From: Desulfobacteraceae bacterium
GTDB taxonomy: Bacteria; Desulfobacterota; Desulfobacteria; Desulfobacterales; SURF-15
Direction: 5' to 3'
Assembly (NCBI GenBank): GCA_003599475.1
Contig: QZKK01000107.1
Coordinates: 1-10,159, forward strand
Length of the DNA: 10,159 nt
Position 1 is the stretch's first letter; every line of letters starts with the position of its first letter. Positions 1 to 5,998 of this stretch are shown here, in pieces. Under the pieces are notes generated by a model. It had not been told where the DNA came from and did no database searches. It saw only the letters and a list, made by a program, of their open reading frames with translations. The translations under genes and the position numbers were made by a program.

Positions 1-2
1 TG

Positions 3-341
3 ATTTTTTTCGACATCATGGACAATTACAGTCCGGAAATGCGGCGGATATTCAAAATAAAGCGGGGAATAACGAGCGTTGCGACACTGCATCTCAGAGG
101 TGAAGAGGGGATCTTGGCGAAAGTGGCGGACCCGGATTCGTTCTATGAAGAGGTTCTTGAGCCGCTTAAGGTCCGGCTGGCGATGGAGCACGTGGTGAGG
201 GATTCCTTCTGGTTCGATATGAAGATCCTGCTGCAGACGGTCTGGATGCTGACTCTGGGGAGATTTTGGCCGATCAAGGTCCATACGGAAATACTTAAAT
301 TGAAAAGAAAATTGATATCAACCGAAATCAATTCCCCGTAA
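3..341 (+). CDS. Sugar transferase, C-terminal part (5' end outside window)
   Basis: The reading frame is open to the left edge of the window, so only the last 112 or so residues are visible; the ATG at 18 is internal. The segment matches the C-terminal half of bacterial sugar transferases (undecaprenyl-phosphate hexose-1-phosphate transferases that start exopolysaccharide or O-antigen repeat units at the inner membrane). Diagnostic pieces are KRGITSVATLHLRGEEG, corresponding to the family's RPGITGLA region, the stretch DPDSFYEEVLEPLKVRLAMEH, and DSFWFDMKILLQTVWML, the usual end of the catalytic domain. The tail after residue 100 is lysine-rich and unremarkable. A diverged copy of the last third lies at 9703-9858. 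The assignment to the superfamily is good; the particular sugar cannot be read. Confidence 0.82.
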   Translation: MFFDIMDNYSPEMRRIFKIKRGITSVATLHLRGEEGILAKVADPDSFYEEVLEPLKVRLAMEHVVRDSFWFDMKILLQTVWMLTLGRFWPIKVHTEILKLKRKLISTEINSP

Positions 342-354
342 GATCGAAACCCCA

Positions 355-389
355 TTTACCGATTTCAGCTCAAGGCAATAATCGGTAAA
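355..389. repeat. Perfect 10-bp inverted repeat (hairpin)
   Basis: TTTACCGATT at 355-364 is the exact reverse complement of AATCGGTAAA at 380-389, with a 15-nt loop. It starts 13 bases after the sugar transferase stop codon, so it could stabilise the 3' end of that transcript or act in termination, but no T-run follows. The core ACCGATT/AATCGGT recurs with wider spacing at 5134-5173. Confidence 0.6.
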
Positions 390-489
390 AGCCAGACCCT
401 CCATCCGTCCAATGACCGTGACTGTTCACAGCATCTTCTGAGGAAGGACTTGCGGGACGTCCATAAATAAGTAAATAAAATGGGACTCA

Positions 490-545
490 CGCAAAGACGC
501 AAAGGCGCGAAGAGAGCGAGAAGTCGGATGTCAGAGGTCGGTAGC
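490..545. repeat. Octamer plus heptamer tandem array
   Basis: Three 8-bp units (CGCAAAGA, CGCAAAGG, CGCGAAGA) at 490-513 are followed after four bases by 7-bp units of the CAGAAGT/CGGATGT type at 518-545. The same order, octamers then heptamers, recurs at 1133-1216, 1230-1290, 7681-7732 and 9994-10049. Open frames across this stretch are products of the repeat and are not called as genes. Confidence 0.8.
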
Positions 546-546
546 G

Positions 547-632
547 TCAGCGTGCAACGATATCAATCCCGCCTCGGCGGGACAACGGCTCCTGTATCAT
601 GCAACGATTTCAACGTTCAACGTGTAACGGTC
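547..632. repeat. GC hairpin and nonamer-type repeats
   Basis: TCAGCGTGCAACGAT at 547-561 is repeated exactly at 970-984. A perfect 7-bp hairpin follows: TCCCGCC (567-573) and GGCGGGA (576-582) separated by only TC, with no T-run after it. Then come CAACG-based units at 604-630. The last of these provide the final codons of the nuclease-like remnant that reads in on the minus strand. Confidence 0.65.
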
Positions 633-868
633 CTTCCCTTCATCTTCCGCCACAGGCAGGGTGAAACGTAGCCGTTTCTCAAGCTCCATATTCCGATCAT
701 TTTTTGCTTTGCTTCCTGCTCCACCTCTCGGAAGGCAGCTATATAGATGCTTTTCGGAACCCTTCCGCAGTATACTTCGGCAAGTCCGGATCTCAAAAGC
801 TCCGTATTGACATTCTTGCCCTGGGCAAGCACAACGGCCAGGACCCTGTTGTAGCGATCCGTGCCATA
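617..868 (-). pseudogene. Staphylococcal-nuclease-like (thermonuclease) gene, 5'-truncated
   Basis: Reading leftwards, the frame opens after a TAA at 869-871 and runs 83 codons. The sequence YGTDRYNRVLAVVLAQGKN, then VNTELLRSGLAEVY, then EVEQEAKQKMIGIW and PCLWRK is the C-terminal half of the SNase fold: the strand with the GTDRYGR-like motif, the NxELLxxGLA helix, and the closing helix with the E-A-(x)4-GIW signature. SNases are usually secreted, calcium-dependent nucleases of roughly 150 residues. The N-terminal half, with the signal peptide and the first catalytic residues, is absent, so this is very unlikely to be active. A GTG at 830-832 could start a 71-residue product. The last few residues (GRTVTR) come from the nonamer repeat, so the true 3' end may be altered too. 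Family call firm, function lost. Confidence 0.75.
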
Positions 869-903
869 TTAATAGAGGGGTCAGACCTACACATTTGACA
901 AGG

Positions 904-947
904 TTATTGTTTGGTAAATTAACTATGCCTCAAATTCCAAACAATAA
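904..947. repeat. Perfect 11-bp inverted repeat
   Basis: TTATTGTTTGG (904-914) and CCAAACAATAA (937-947) are exact reverse complements around a 22-nt loop. The preceding sequence GGGGTCAGACCTACACA (877-893) resembles, from memory, short motifs found at the edges of Y1/REP-associated (IS200-like) transposase units. The hairpin could be the end structure of a lost mobile unit. No transposase gene is nearby. Confidence 0.55.
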
Positions 948-969
948 GTCACAAATTGCATGTTCCAAA

Positions 970-1053
970 TCAGCGTGCAACGATTTCAACGATTTCAACG
1001 TGGAACGATTTTGTTAGCAGGAAACGGATGAACACGGATTTACGCGGATCAAT
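970..1053. repeat. Nonamer and decamer tandem units
   Basis: CAACGATTT occurs twice back to back at 978-995, followed by degenerate copies to 1011. After a short gap come three 10-bp units at 1024-1053: ACGGATGAAC, ACGGATTTAC, GCGGATCAAT. The decamer type recurs at 5024-5043, 7561-7580 and 9951-9980. The block starts with the 15-bp repeat shared with 547-561. Confidence 0.75.
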
Positions 1054-1132
1054 TCAATTCACTCACGCCAAGGCGCATAAGGGCAAGAAGGAAAGAAGTT
1101 AAGAAGGTTGGTCGAAGAACAAAGAGTCCACA

Positions 1133-1290
1133 CAAAGGCGCAAAGAACCGGATGACAGATGGCGGATGACAGCGTAAGAGCGAGAAGTCAGATGTCGGAA
1201 GTCAGAAGTCAGGAAGAGCATGGCCCTCTCGCAAAGGCGCAAAGACGCAAAGGGGTAAAAAGAGCCAGAAGTCAGATGTCCGAAGTCAGT
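1133..1290. repeat. Two composite octamer/heptamer arrays
   Basis: First array: degenerate octamers from 1133, heptamers at 1149-1169, then five heptamers at 1182-1216 (GAGAAGT, CAGATGT, CGGAAGT, CAGAAGT, CAGGAAG). Second array: three octamers at 1230-1253 and heptamers at 1266-1290. Positions 1133-1166 are identical over 34 bases to 7683-7716, which points to recent copying or conversion between distant arrays. With the neighbouring repeats and the intron remnant, this accounts for most of the stretch from 872 to 1504, in which I see no gene. Confidence 0.8.
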
Positions 1291-1307
1291 AAGTGCATTG
1301 CCTCACG

Positions 1308-1378
<71 letters not shown>

Positions 1379-1449
1379 TGAACTTCACTACCCGAACCGC
1401 GCTGAAAAAGATGCCCTCATCAAACAGGCCCTTTAATCAGAAATATTTG

Positions 1450-1488
1450 TTGCATTTCATTGGTTATTATTTATAATTACCAATGAAA
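1450..1488 (+). promoter_or_regulatory. Predicted abiE promoter with overlapping palindromic operator
   Basis: A perfect -10 box TATAAT lies at 1472-1477, with TTGCAT at 1450-1455 as a plausible -35 box 16 bases upstream. A perfect inverted repeat, TTTCATTGGT (1455-1464) and ACCAATGAAA (1479-1488), spans the spacer and -10 box. It extends inwards by ATTA/TAAT after one mismatch, leaving a 4-nt loop. AbiEi antitoxins are known to repress their own operon through inverted repeats, so this is the obvious candidate operator. It ends 16 bases before the start codon. Confidence 0.65.
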
Positions 1489-1504
1489 CGACACAGAAGG
1501 GTTC

Positions 1505-2101
1505 ATGGATCGGAAACAGAAAATACTTGAACTTGCCGGGCAGATGGGGCTCATTCGGCCTCGAGACGTGGAAGAGGCTGGGATTCACCGCGAGTACCTT
1601 CTGAGGCTGTATCGAAAAGGAGATTTGGTGCGTGTAGGGCGGGGGATATATACCCTGCCCGGGGCCCAGACCAGCGAGTCCCTTTCTCTGGCGGAAGTCG
1701 CCAAGAGAGCGCCGAACGCGGTGATTTGCCTGATTTCGGCCCTGCAGTTTCATAACCTTACGACCCAGATAACCCACCGAGTATGGATAGCCATCGAGAA
1801 CAAGAAATGGGAACCGACGTTCGACTATCCCCCCATTGAGATCGTGCGCCTTACCGGCCGTGCTTTCAGCTTCAGAATCGAGGAACACAAGATTGATCGT
1901 GTCACGGTCAAGATCTACAACCAGGCCAAAACCGTCGCTGATTGCTTTAAGTTCCGAAACAAGATCGGACTGGATGTCGCTTTGGAAGCTCTCCGGGAAA
2001 CCTGGAGAAGCCGTAAAGCCACCATGGACGAGCTATGGGAGGCCGCAAAGGTGTGTCGTGTCGCAAAGGTGATGCGCCCTTATCTGGAAGCGATTACATG
2101 A
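1505..2101 (+). CDS. abiEi: AbiEi-type antitoxin and autorepressor
   Basis: This 198-residue protein has the layout of the AbiEi family, the antitoxin of type IV AbiE toxin-antitoxin and phage-abortive systems. Residues 1-52 form a winged helix-turn-helix (ILELAGQMGLIRPRDVEEAG, then LLRLYRKGDLVRVGRGIYTL). The rest is the C-terminal antitoxin domain, including ALQFHNLTTQ and VKIYNQAKTVADCFKFRNKIG. Known members bind operator inverted repeats and counter the AbiEii nucleotidyltransferase without stable complex formation. The ATG is supported by AGAAGGG at 1495-1501 and by the family-typical N-terminus. The stop codon overlaps the next start (ATGA), indicating translational coupling to the toxin. 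The operon's predicted operator lies just upstream. No frameshift or missing segment is apparent. Confidence 0.88.
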   Translation: MDRKQKILELAGQMGLIRPRDVEEAGIHREYLLRLYRKGDLVRVGRGIYTLPGAQTSESLSLAEVAKRAPNAVICLISALQFHNLTTQITHRVWIAIENKKWEPTFDYPPIEIVRLTGRAFSFRIEEHKIDRVTVKIYNQAKTVADCFKFRNKIGLDVALEALRETWRSRKATMDELWEAAKVCRVAKVMRPYLEAIT

Positions 2102-3036
2102 GTCCTTCCAAGAAGCGGGACGCCGGTCATTCAGTCTTTCAACGTCTTTTGAACCATGCGAAAACCCACGGCGAAGACTTCAATCTCCTGTTGTTCCGCT
2201 ATAGCGTCGAGCGTTTTCTATACCGGCTCAGTATCTCCTCTCACGCCGACAGGTTTGTTCTGAAGGGCGCGAGTTTGTTTCTTGTCTGGAAAGGACAAAA
2301 CTACAGAGTGACTAGGGACGCGGACCTGTTGGGTATTGGTCCAGCAGACGCCGAACATCTCATCGACATTTTCAAGGAGCTATGCAAGGTCGCTTCCAAT
2401 GATGTAGATGGCATCGAATTCATGCCCGACACCGTTAGAGCAGTACCGATCCGCGAAGAACAAGAGTACGGCGGCGTAAGGGTGACGATCATGGGCCTGC
2501 TCCATCAAGCCCGCATCCCCTTACAGGTTGACATCGGCTTCGGAGACGTCGTTACACCGGAACCGGAACGGATCAGGTTCCCGACGATTCTGAATGCTCC
2601 CCAACCTCAGCTTTTGGCTTATCCCCGGTATACGATGGTTGCCGAGAAGTTTGAGGCCATGGTGCGCCTCGGAGTAGCAAATAGCCGGATGAAGGACTTT
2701 TATGATGTGTGGCTGTTGAGCCGGTTTTTCGAATTTGACGGTCGGACGCTTTGTGAAGCCATCCGCAACACCTTCAGACGACGTTCAACGGCGCTGCCAG
2801 ACGGGTTGCCGGTGGCGTTCACGGACGAATTTCGGAAAGACGTGCAGAAACAGACCCAATGGCGGGCATTTGTGCGAAATTCCAAACCGGAGAATGTATC
2901 CGGAGACATTGATGCTGTAATCGGTAACGTGGTTGTTTTTTTGATACCGGTTATGGAGGCGGCACGAAGGGAGCAGCCTTTTGAGTTATCGTGGCTGCAG
3001 GGAGGACCGTGGGGTGAAACAGCAAAGGTCAGATGA
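2098..3036 (+). CDS. abiEii: AbiEii-type nucleotidyltransferase toxin
   Basis: 312 residues with the signature of the AbiEii/DUF1814 nucleotidyltransferase family. LKGASLFLVW at about 55-64 corresponds to the KGGTxL motif. R70 and TRDADL at 72-77, with D74 and D76, form the metal-binding DxD motif. VDIGFGD supplies the third acidic motif, and EKFEAMVRLGVANSRMKDFYDV is the family's conserved lysine and K-D-xxD region. Characterised members (AbiEii, MenT) use nucleotides to modify targets such as tRNA acceptor ends and stop growth. An upstream ATG at 2035 lies inside abiEi; the start at 2098 is preferred because it overlaps the antitoxin stop as ATGA, the usual arrangement. Length fits the family and all motifs are present, so it is probably functional. 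Confidence 0.87.
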   Translation: MSPSKKRDAGHSVFQRLLNHAKTHGEDFNLLLFRYSVERFLYRLSISSHADRFVLKGASLFLVWKGQNYRVTRDADLLGIGPADAEHLIDIFKELCKVASNDVDGIEFMPDTVRAVPIREEQEYGGVRVTIMGLLHQARIPLQVDIGFGDVVTPEPERIRFPTILNAPQPQLLAYPRYTMVAEKFEAMVRLGVANSRMKDFYDVWLLSRFFEFDGRTLCEAIRNTFRRRSTALPDGLPVAFTDEFRKDVQKQTQWRAFVRNSKPENVSGDIDAVIGNVVVFLIPVMEAARREQPFELSWLQGGPWGETAKVR

Positions 3037-3158
3037 CAGATACCATCCAATTTTTTGGAATTGGGTTACGCGGTTATCCACAAAGCTCAAGTGAGAAGGA
3101 AGATCCGTTGAATGTGCGAACGGGAGCTTTCCAGATAGCCGTATTGGTTATACCTGGT

Positions 3159-4600
3159 ATGAAGCAGTCATTACGTAGAATCAACCTTGTTTTTTGCCTC
3201 CTTGTCCTGCCGGTCATCAGCCTGTTTCCACCGTTTGCCGGTCTTGCCCAGGATAATTCCGAATTGGAGCTTGATCATGCCTTAACCTTTGAATTCAAGA
3301 CACCGCATATCGATTGGGCTCAACCATATGCCTAGGGCAAAAGCCGCGTGCTTTTCTTTGTTGGAGGAAGGGGGACGAATTTCCGAGAAGGCGTGGAGTT
3401 GAGTCAGCGCTTCGATATCGAAGCTGCGGCCGTTTTTTACACACGGCTTGTGGACAGTAAGAAGGAAGAATGGCTCGGCGGCAAGGAAGGCCTCAAGCGG
3501 ATGGAAGCCCTCCTTGCGAAAGACTGGGATGCCTTCATCTTCCTCGGGGCTGAACCGATGAAGGTGCCCGAGGGACTGAGGCGAAAAGTATTTGAGAAGA
3601 TCCAGGCCGGCGGTGGTGTTGTCCTTTCCGGTGTCGATGACCCGGAGCTGCTTCAGGCGGCAGCAGAAAATAGTGGTGGTGTCCGGTTTTTAGCAGGGAT
3701 CGAAGGAGCAAAGGCTTATGCCTTGGGAAAGGGCCGAGGGGTGCGCCTGCCCGCCAGACCTGTGATCGACTATTCCGAAGGCTGGCAAAACGCCTATGAA
3801 AGCTGGCAGGAGAATTTGGGTCGAGCAATCGTGTGGACGGCAGGAAAGGTTCCATCCGGTGAACTTACATTTGAGTTATCGAAGAATGATTTTGTAAGGC
3901 CGGAGCCGATCAATCTGCGCATAAAGTGGTCCGGCGATTTCGTGGGGGACCAACCGCAGCTCCAACTTTGGATCCGCAAACCCGCCGGATGGATAGCTCC
4001 ATGGCCGAAGCTATATATCGAGGCCGAAGAAACATTAGAGTTGAGCTTACCCAACCTGGCGGCCGGACGCTATCATCTCGATTGTCGTGTGGTGAGTTCT
4101 GCCGGTGTGGAAAATTGGGCGACAATTCCATTTGAAGTGACATCACCGAGAAAGATCACCGGAATTGCGCTGGATCCCGAGTGGAGCGAAATCGGCGGGA
4201 AAATCTCAGGAGCGGTTTCTCTTTCGGGCACTCCAAGCCACGATGAGAAGGTTCGAATCGACATTTTGGACAAGGACAGGCGGATTCTGATGGTTAGCGA
4301 ATTTGCAGCCGGGGGCGACCGAATCGAATTCGCGTTCGATATTCCTGCATGGGTACCGATGCTGACGAGCGTCGAGGCGACGGTTATGGACGATAACGGG
4401 CCGTTGGCGACTGCTTCCAGATATTTCTATGTCAGCCGCCGGAATCGAGATCAATTCAATTTCCTCATATGGGATGTGCCGCGAGGAACACTTGCCCCTT
4501 ACGCAGAGGAAAGCCTGGAGCGTACGGGGATCAATGTACAGTTGGCGCAGGGGAATCCACCCCCCCATGTTGCAGCACACGATATCGCCTGGGGGAATTC
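3159..4600 (+). pseudogene. Large secreted protein with GATase-like domain: in-frame amber stop and lost 3' end
   Basis: MKQSLRRINLVFCLLVLPVI then a proline-rich stretch ending AGLAQ is a convincing Sec signal peptide starting at ATG 3159. The mature part continues ALTFEFKTPHIDWAQPYA, stops at TAG (3333-3335), and resumes in the same frame with GKSRVLFFVGGRGTNFREGV. That reads as the first strand and loop of a flavodoxin/GATase-like fold, followed by WDAFIFLG and GGGVVLSG. The remaining 250 or so residues look like tandem beta-sandwich domains (for example YHLDCRVVSSAGVENW and RYFYVSRRNRDQFNFLIWD). I do not recognise the full family; it may be an extracellular carbohydrate-active protein. Homology appears to stop after HVAAHDIAW near 4590, where HEPN sequence takes over. 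Residues downstream of the amber could restart at GTG 3348 but would lack a signal peptide. An in-frame extension upstream to ATG 3033, overlapping the abiEii stop, is open but does not look like protein. Confidence 0.72.
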
Positions 4601-4723
4601 CATCTGGAGGCGCGTTATCCCGATGCGAGCAAGGTTTTCTATAAGAAATGCACCAAGAAATATACCGAGGCGAGGTTTAAGGAAATCAAAAAGGTATTTA
4701 AATGGATAAAGACCAAGCTATAG
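4601..4723 (+). pseudogene. HEPN-domain protein, C-terminal remnant
   Basis: In a frame different from the upstream secreted protein, HLEARYPDASKVFYKKCTKK and ARFKEIKKVFKWIKTKL read as the last helices of a HEPN domain, the RNase-toxin half of HEPN/MNT toxin-antitoxin pairs. These usually end with a Y-(x)-ARYPD motif, an acidic or charged helix and a W-hydrophobic-K-x-L terminus. About 40 residues remain; a full protein would be roughly 120 to 135. The catalytic R-x(4-6)-H motif is not in the remnant, so it cannot act as the toxin. The frame is open back to an ATG at 4469, but that upstream part is out-of-frame secreted-protein sequence. It ends one base before the MNT start, the normal order for this pair. 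Confidence 0.72.
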
Positions 4724-4724
4724 A

Positions 4725-5051
4725 GTGATCATCGAGAAGTTCGTGAAGAGATTGCGGGAGGAAGGGATATCTGTCGATCGAGCGATCCTTTATGGTTCGT
4801 ATGCCGCCGAAAAGGCGCGGCGTGACAGCGACATTGATGTGGCTATAGTCTCGAAAGATTTTGGAAAAGACAGGGTAGAGGAAGGGATGGCACTTTATAG
4901 GATTGCCGGGAAGGTGGATACTCGGCTTGAGCCCGTACCGATCTCCATTGAAGCCTATGAATACGATACATGGCTTCCTTTGATCTATGAAATCAAGACA
5001 AAAGGACTGGAGTTGATCGGTCCGCAGATTAGCGCAGATTTTAATAGGTGA
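4725..5051 (+). CDS. MNT-domain nucleotidyltransferase (antitoxin of a HEPN/MNT pair)
   Basis: 108 residues with a minimal nucleotidyltransferase fold. LYGSYAAEKARRDSDIDVAI at 22-41 carries the GS motif (G24, S25) and the D36-x-D38 metal-binding pair. DTRLEPVPIS follows as the region of the third acidic residue. In HEPN/MNT systems this protein neutralises the HEPN RNase, in studied cases by transferring AMP to it. The start is GTG at 4725, one base after the HEPN stop; no strong ribosome site is visible, so translation probably depends on coupling, and the upstream partner is truncated. The natural family end is near EIKTKGLEL. The extra IGPQISADFNR is encoded partly by a decamer repeat (5024-5043), which also supplies the stop context. 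It may still make a folded protein without a partner. Confidence 0.85.
   Translation: MIIEKFVKRLREEGISVDRAILYGSYAAEKARRDSDIDVAIVSKDFGKDRVEEGMALYRIAGKVDTRLEPVPISIEAYEYDTWLPLIYEIKTKGLELIGPQISADFNR
5024..5043. repeat. Decamer repeat at the end of the MNT gene
   Basis: GCAGATTAGC and GCAGATTTTA are two 10-bp units of the type seen at 1024-1053, 7561-7580 and 9951-9980. Here they encode the last residues of the MNT protein. Confidence 0.75.
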
Positions 5052-5133
5052 GACGGCACGTTTGAAATGGTGAAATTCGCATTGGTTCCAGCAGATGTGG
5101 AGGCGAGGTGAACCGACTTCAGCCTTTGCTCGC

Positions 5134-5183
5134 ACCGATTGACATAACGGGTAAATGCGTTACCATAATCGGTGATAGCATAA
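5134..5183 (+). promoter_or_regulatory. Predicted promoter and palindromic operator of the AF2212-like antitoxin
   Basis: A perfect -35 box TTGACA lies at 5139-5144, with TACCAT (5161-5166, 16-bp spacing) as the best -10 candidate. Two perfect inverted repeats are interleaved with it: ACCGATT/AATCGGT (5134-5140 and 5167-5173), and GGTAA/TTACC (5150-5154 and 5160-5164). This arrangement suits autorepression by a toxin-antitoxin pair. AGGAGG at 5183-5188 follows as a strong ribosome site. Confidence 0.5.
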
Positions 5184-5196
5184 GGAGGTCTTGCTC

Positions 5197-5490
5197 ATGG
5201 AAAAAACAATCGAAGCCGTTTTTGACGGTAAAGTCTTTCGCCCTGAGGGCAAGGTTGATTTAGAGCCCAATAGACCCTACCTGTTCACTTCAGGCAGGCT
5301 GGTTTCAACACGATGCTGTAGCTCATTTATCCACAGATTATGCATGATCGATGATTATAAAAACAGTTTCCACAGTAGCCTCGCTGCTGCTGTTTCTCGT
5401 TATTATCGAAGCCGATTATTTCTACTGGATGCCCGATCGTCAGGATTCCCTGAAAAAAGCGGATCTGATCGTTGTTTTTGCTGGGGATGA
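5197..5490 (+). pseudogene. AF2212/DUF104-like antitoxin, 3'-truncated
   Basis: MEKTIEAVFDGKVFRPEGKV then DLEPNRPYLF is the N-terminal half of the AF2212-like (DUF104) antitoxin family, small VapB-type partners of PIN-domain VapC toxins. The family is typically about 60 to 75 residues: a swapped-hairpin DNA-binding start and a C-terminal toxin-binding tail. The match ends near residue 32, about position 5295. The frame then runs on through unrelated, cysteine-rich sequence to 5490, overlapping the start of the next gene. ATG 5197 is chosen over TTG 5191 because AGGAGG sits 8 bases upstream of it. No VapC gene follows. The promoter and ribosome site look intact, so a truncated chimeric peptide could still be made. 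Confidence 0.65.
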
Positions 5491-5665
5491 TGGCAGGATC
5501 GAGGAAGGTTATTCGCTTGCGAAATCCGGTTTGGGAGATAAAATGGCAGTTTCTCCGGCATCTTTGGAGAACCTGAAATTATATGGTTTGAAATATGGGA
5601 AAGTTGAGCCAGATAAAATTATTCTCGAGAACAAGGCTCGAACTACCTTTGAAAATGCATATTGA
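5351..5665 (+). pseudogene. DUF218 (YdcF/SanA-like) membrane protein, 3'-truncated
   Basis: Residues 1-22 (MIIKTVSTVASLLLFLVIIE) form one N-terminal membrane segment. Residues 36-50 or so (ADLIVVFAGDDGRIEEGYSL) are the first strand and GxxGRxxxG-like loop of the DUF218 fold, and EPDKIILENKARTTFENAY matches the conserved E-x(3)-RTT-x-ENA motif. Full DUF218 proteins are about 180 to 250 residues, inner-membrane anchored, with roles suggested in envelope biogenesis. This one stops at 104, directly after the ENA motif, so the C-terminal half is gone. The ATG directly follows an in-frame TGA at 5345-5347 and has no clear ribosome site, and the start lies within the runaway antitoxin frame. Both ends therefore look like rearrangement joints. 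Confidence 0.7.
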
Positions 5666-5840
5666 ATATTTCGTCGATGGTTTGGTCCTGGTAAAGGCGC
5701 CGGGAAATCTCAACATAATCTGTGCGATCACGATGGAAAAGTGTGAGAAATCATAGAGCAGCAGATGGGCCAAGAGCTTTATTAAGCGCCTCTATTCCTT
5801 TGAATCGAATTTCTGTATCGTCAAGACCTTGAGCTTTCAT
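5643..5840 (-). pseudogene. Small uncharacterised protein, same family as 8638-8844, broken by an opal codon
   Basis: From ATG at 5840-5838, preceded by an AGGGAG ribosome site, the minus strand reads MKAQGLDDTEIRFKGIEALN, then KALGPSAAL, then TGA (5753-5751). It continues in the same frame with FLTLFHRDRTDYVEISRRLY and QDQTIDEIFNMHFQR to TAG at 5645-5643. Without gaps it aligns to the intact protein at 8638: TEI/TEI, EALN/KALR, LG/LG, AL-stop-F/ALRF, DY/DY, and RRLYQDQTIDEI/RRDLFKDETVEAL. The stop falls exactly where the intact copy has arginine, consistent with CGA changing to TGA. A short open frame just upstream (ending at 5821, MNPIECIREFEKNESSRS) overlaps the start and may be the tail of a lost co-transcribed gene. 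Family function unknown; a toxin-antitoxin role is a guess from context. Confidence 0.62.
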
Positions 5841-5998
5841 TTTTTTCAAACTCCCTGATGCATTCAATAGGATTCATGATCATCAGGGGAAGATCCAATC
5901 GATTGCTTTGTCAAGGATAATTTTACACGGCTTGGCAGAAGGGGGGTACGGAATGCACCTCGGTGGATCGCATCAGGAGATTGGAGATGCAAAACAAA

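Noticed and set aside
567..582. Rho-independent terminator
   Set aside because: The hairpin is strong but has a 2-nt loop and no following T-run on either strand.
480..671. 63-codon open frame on the plus strand
   Set aside because: Its residues are translations of the octamer and heptamer repeats and of the antisense of the SNase remnant.
1133..1290. Possible CRISPR array
   Set aside because: Units are 7 to 8 bp and directly adjacent, without 25 to 40 bp spacers, and no cas genes are present.
1457..1888. 143-codon open frame on the minus strand
   Set aside because: It lies opposite abiEi, which has clear family motifs and a promoter; composition is that of an antisense shadow.
3033..3158. 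In-frame N-terminal extension of the secreted protein from the ATG overlapping the abiEii stop
   Set aside because: The 42 added residues precede a clean signal peptide and do not look like protein; ATG 3159 is the better start.
3333..3335. Amber codon as a pyrrolysine or recoded site
   Set aside because: The gene also lacks its 3' end and no suppressor elements are visible; nonsense mutation is simpler, though not disproved.
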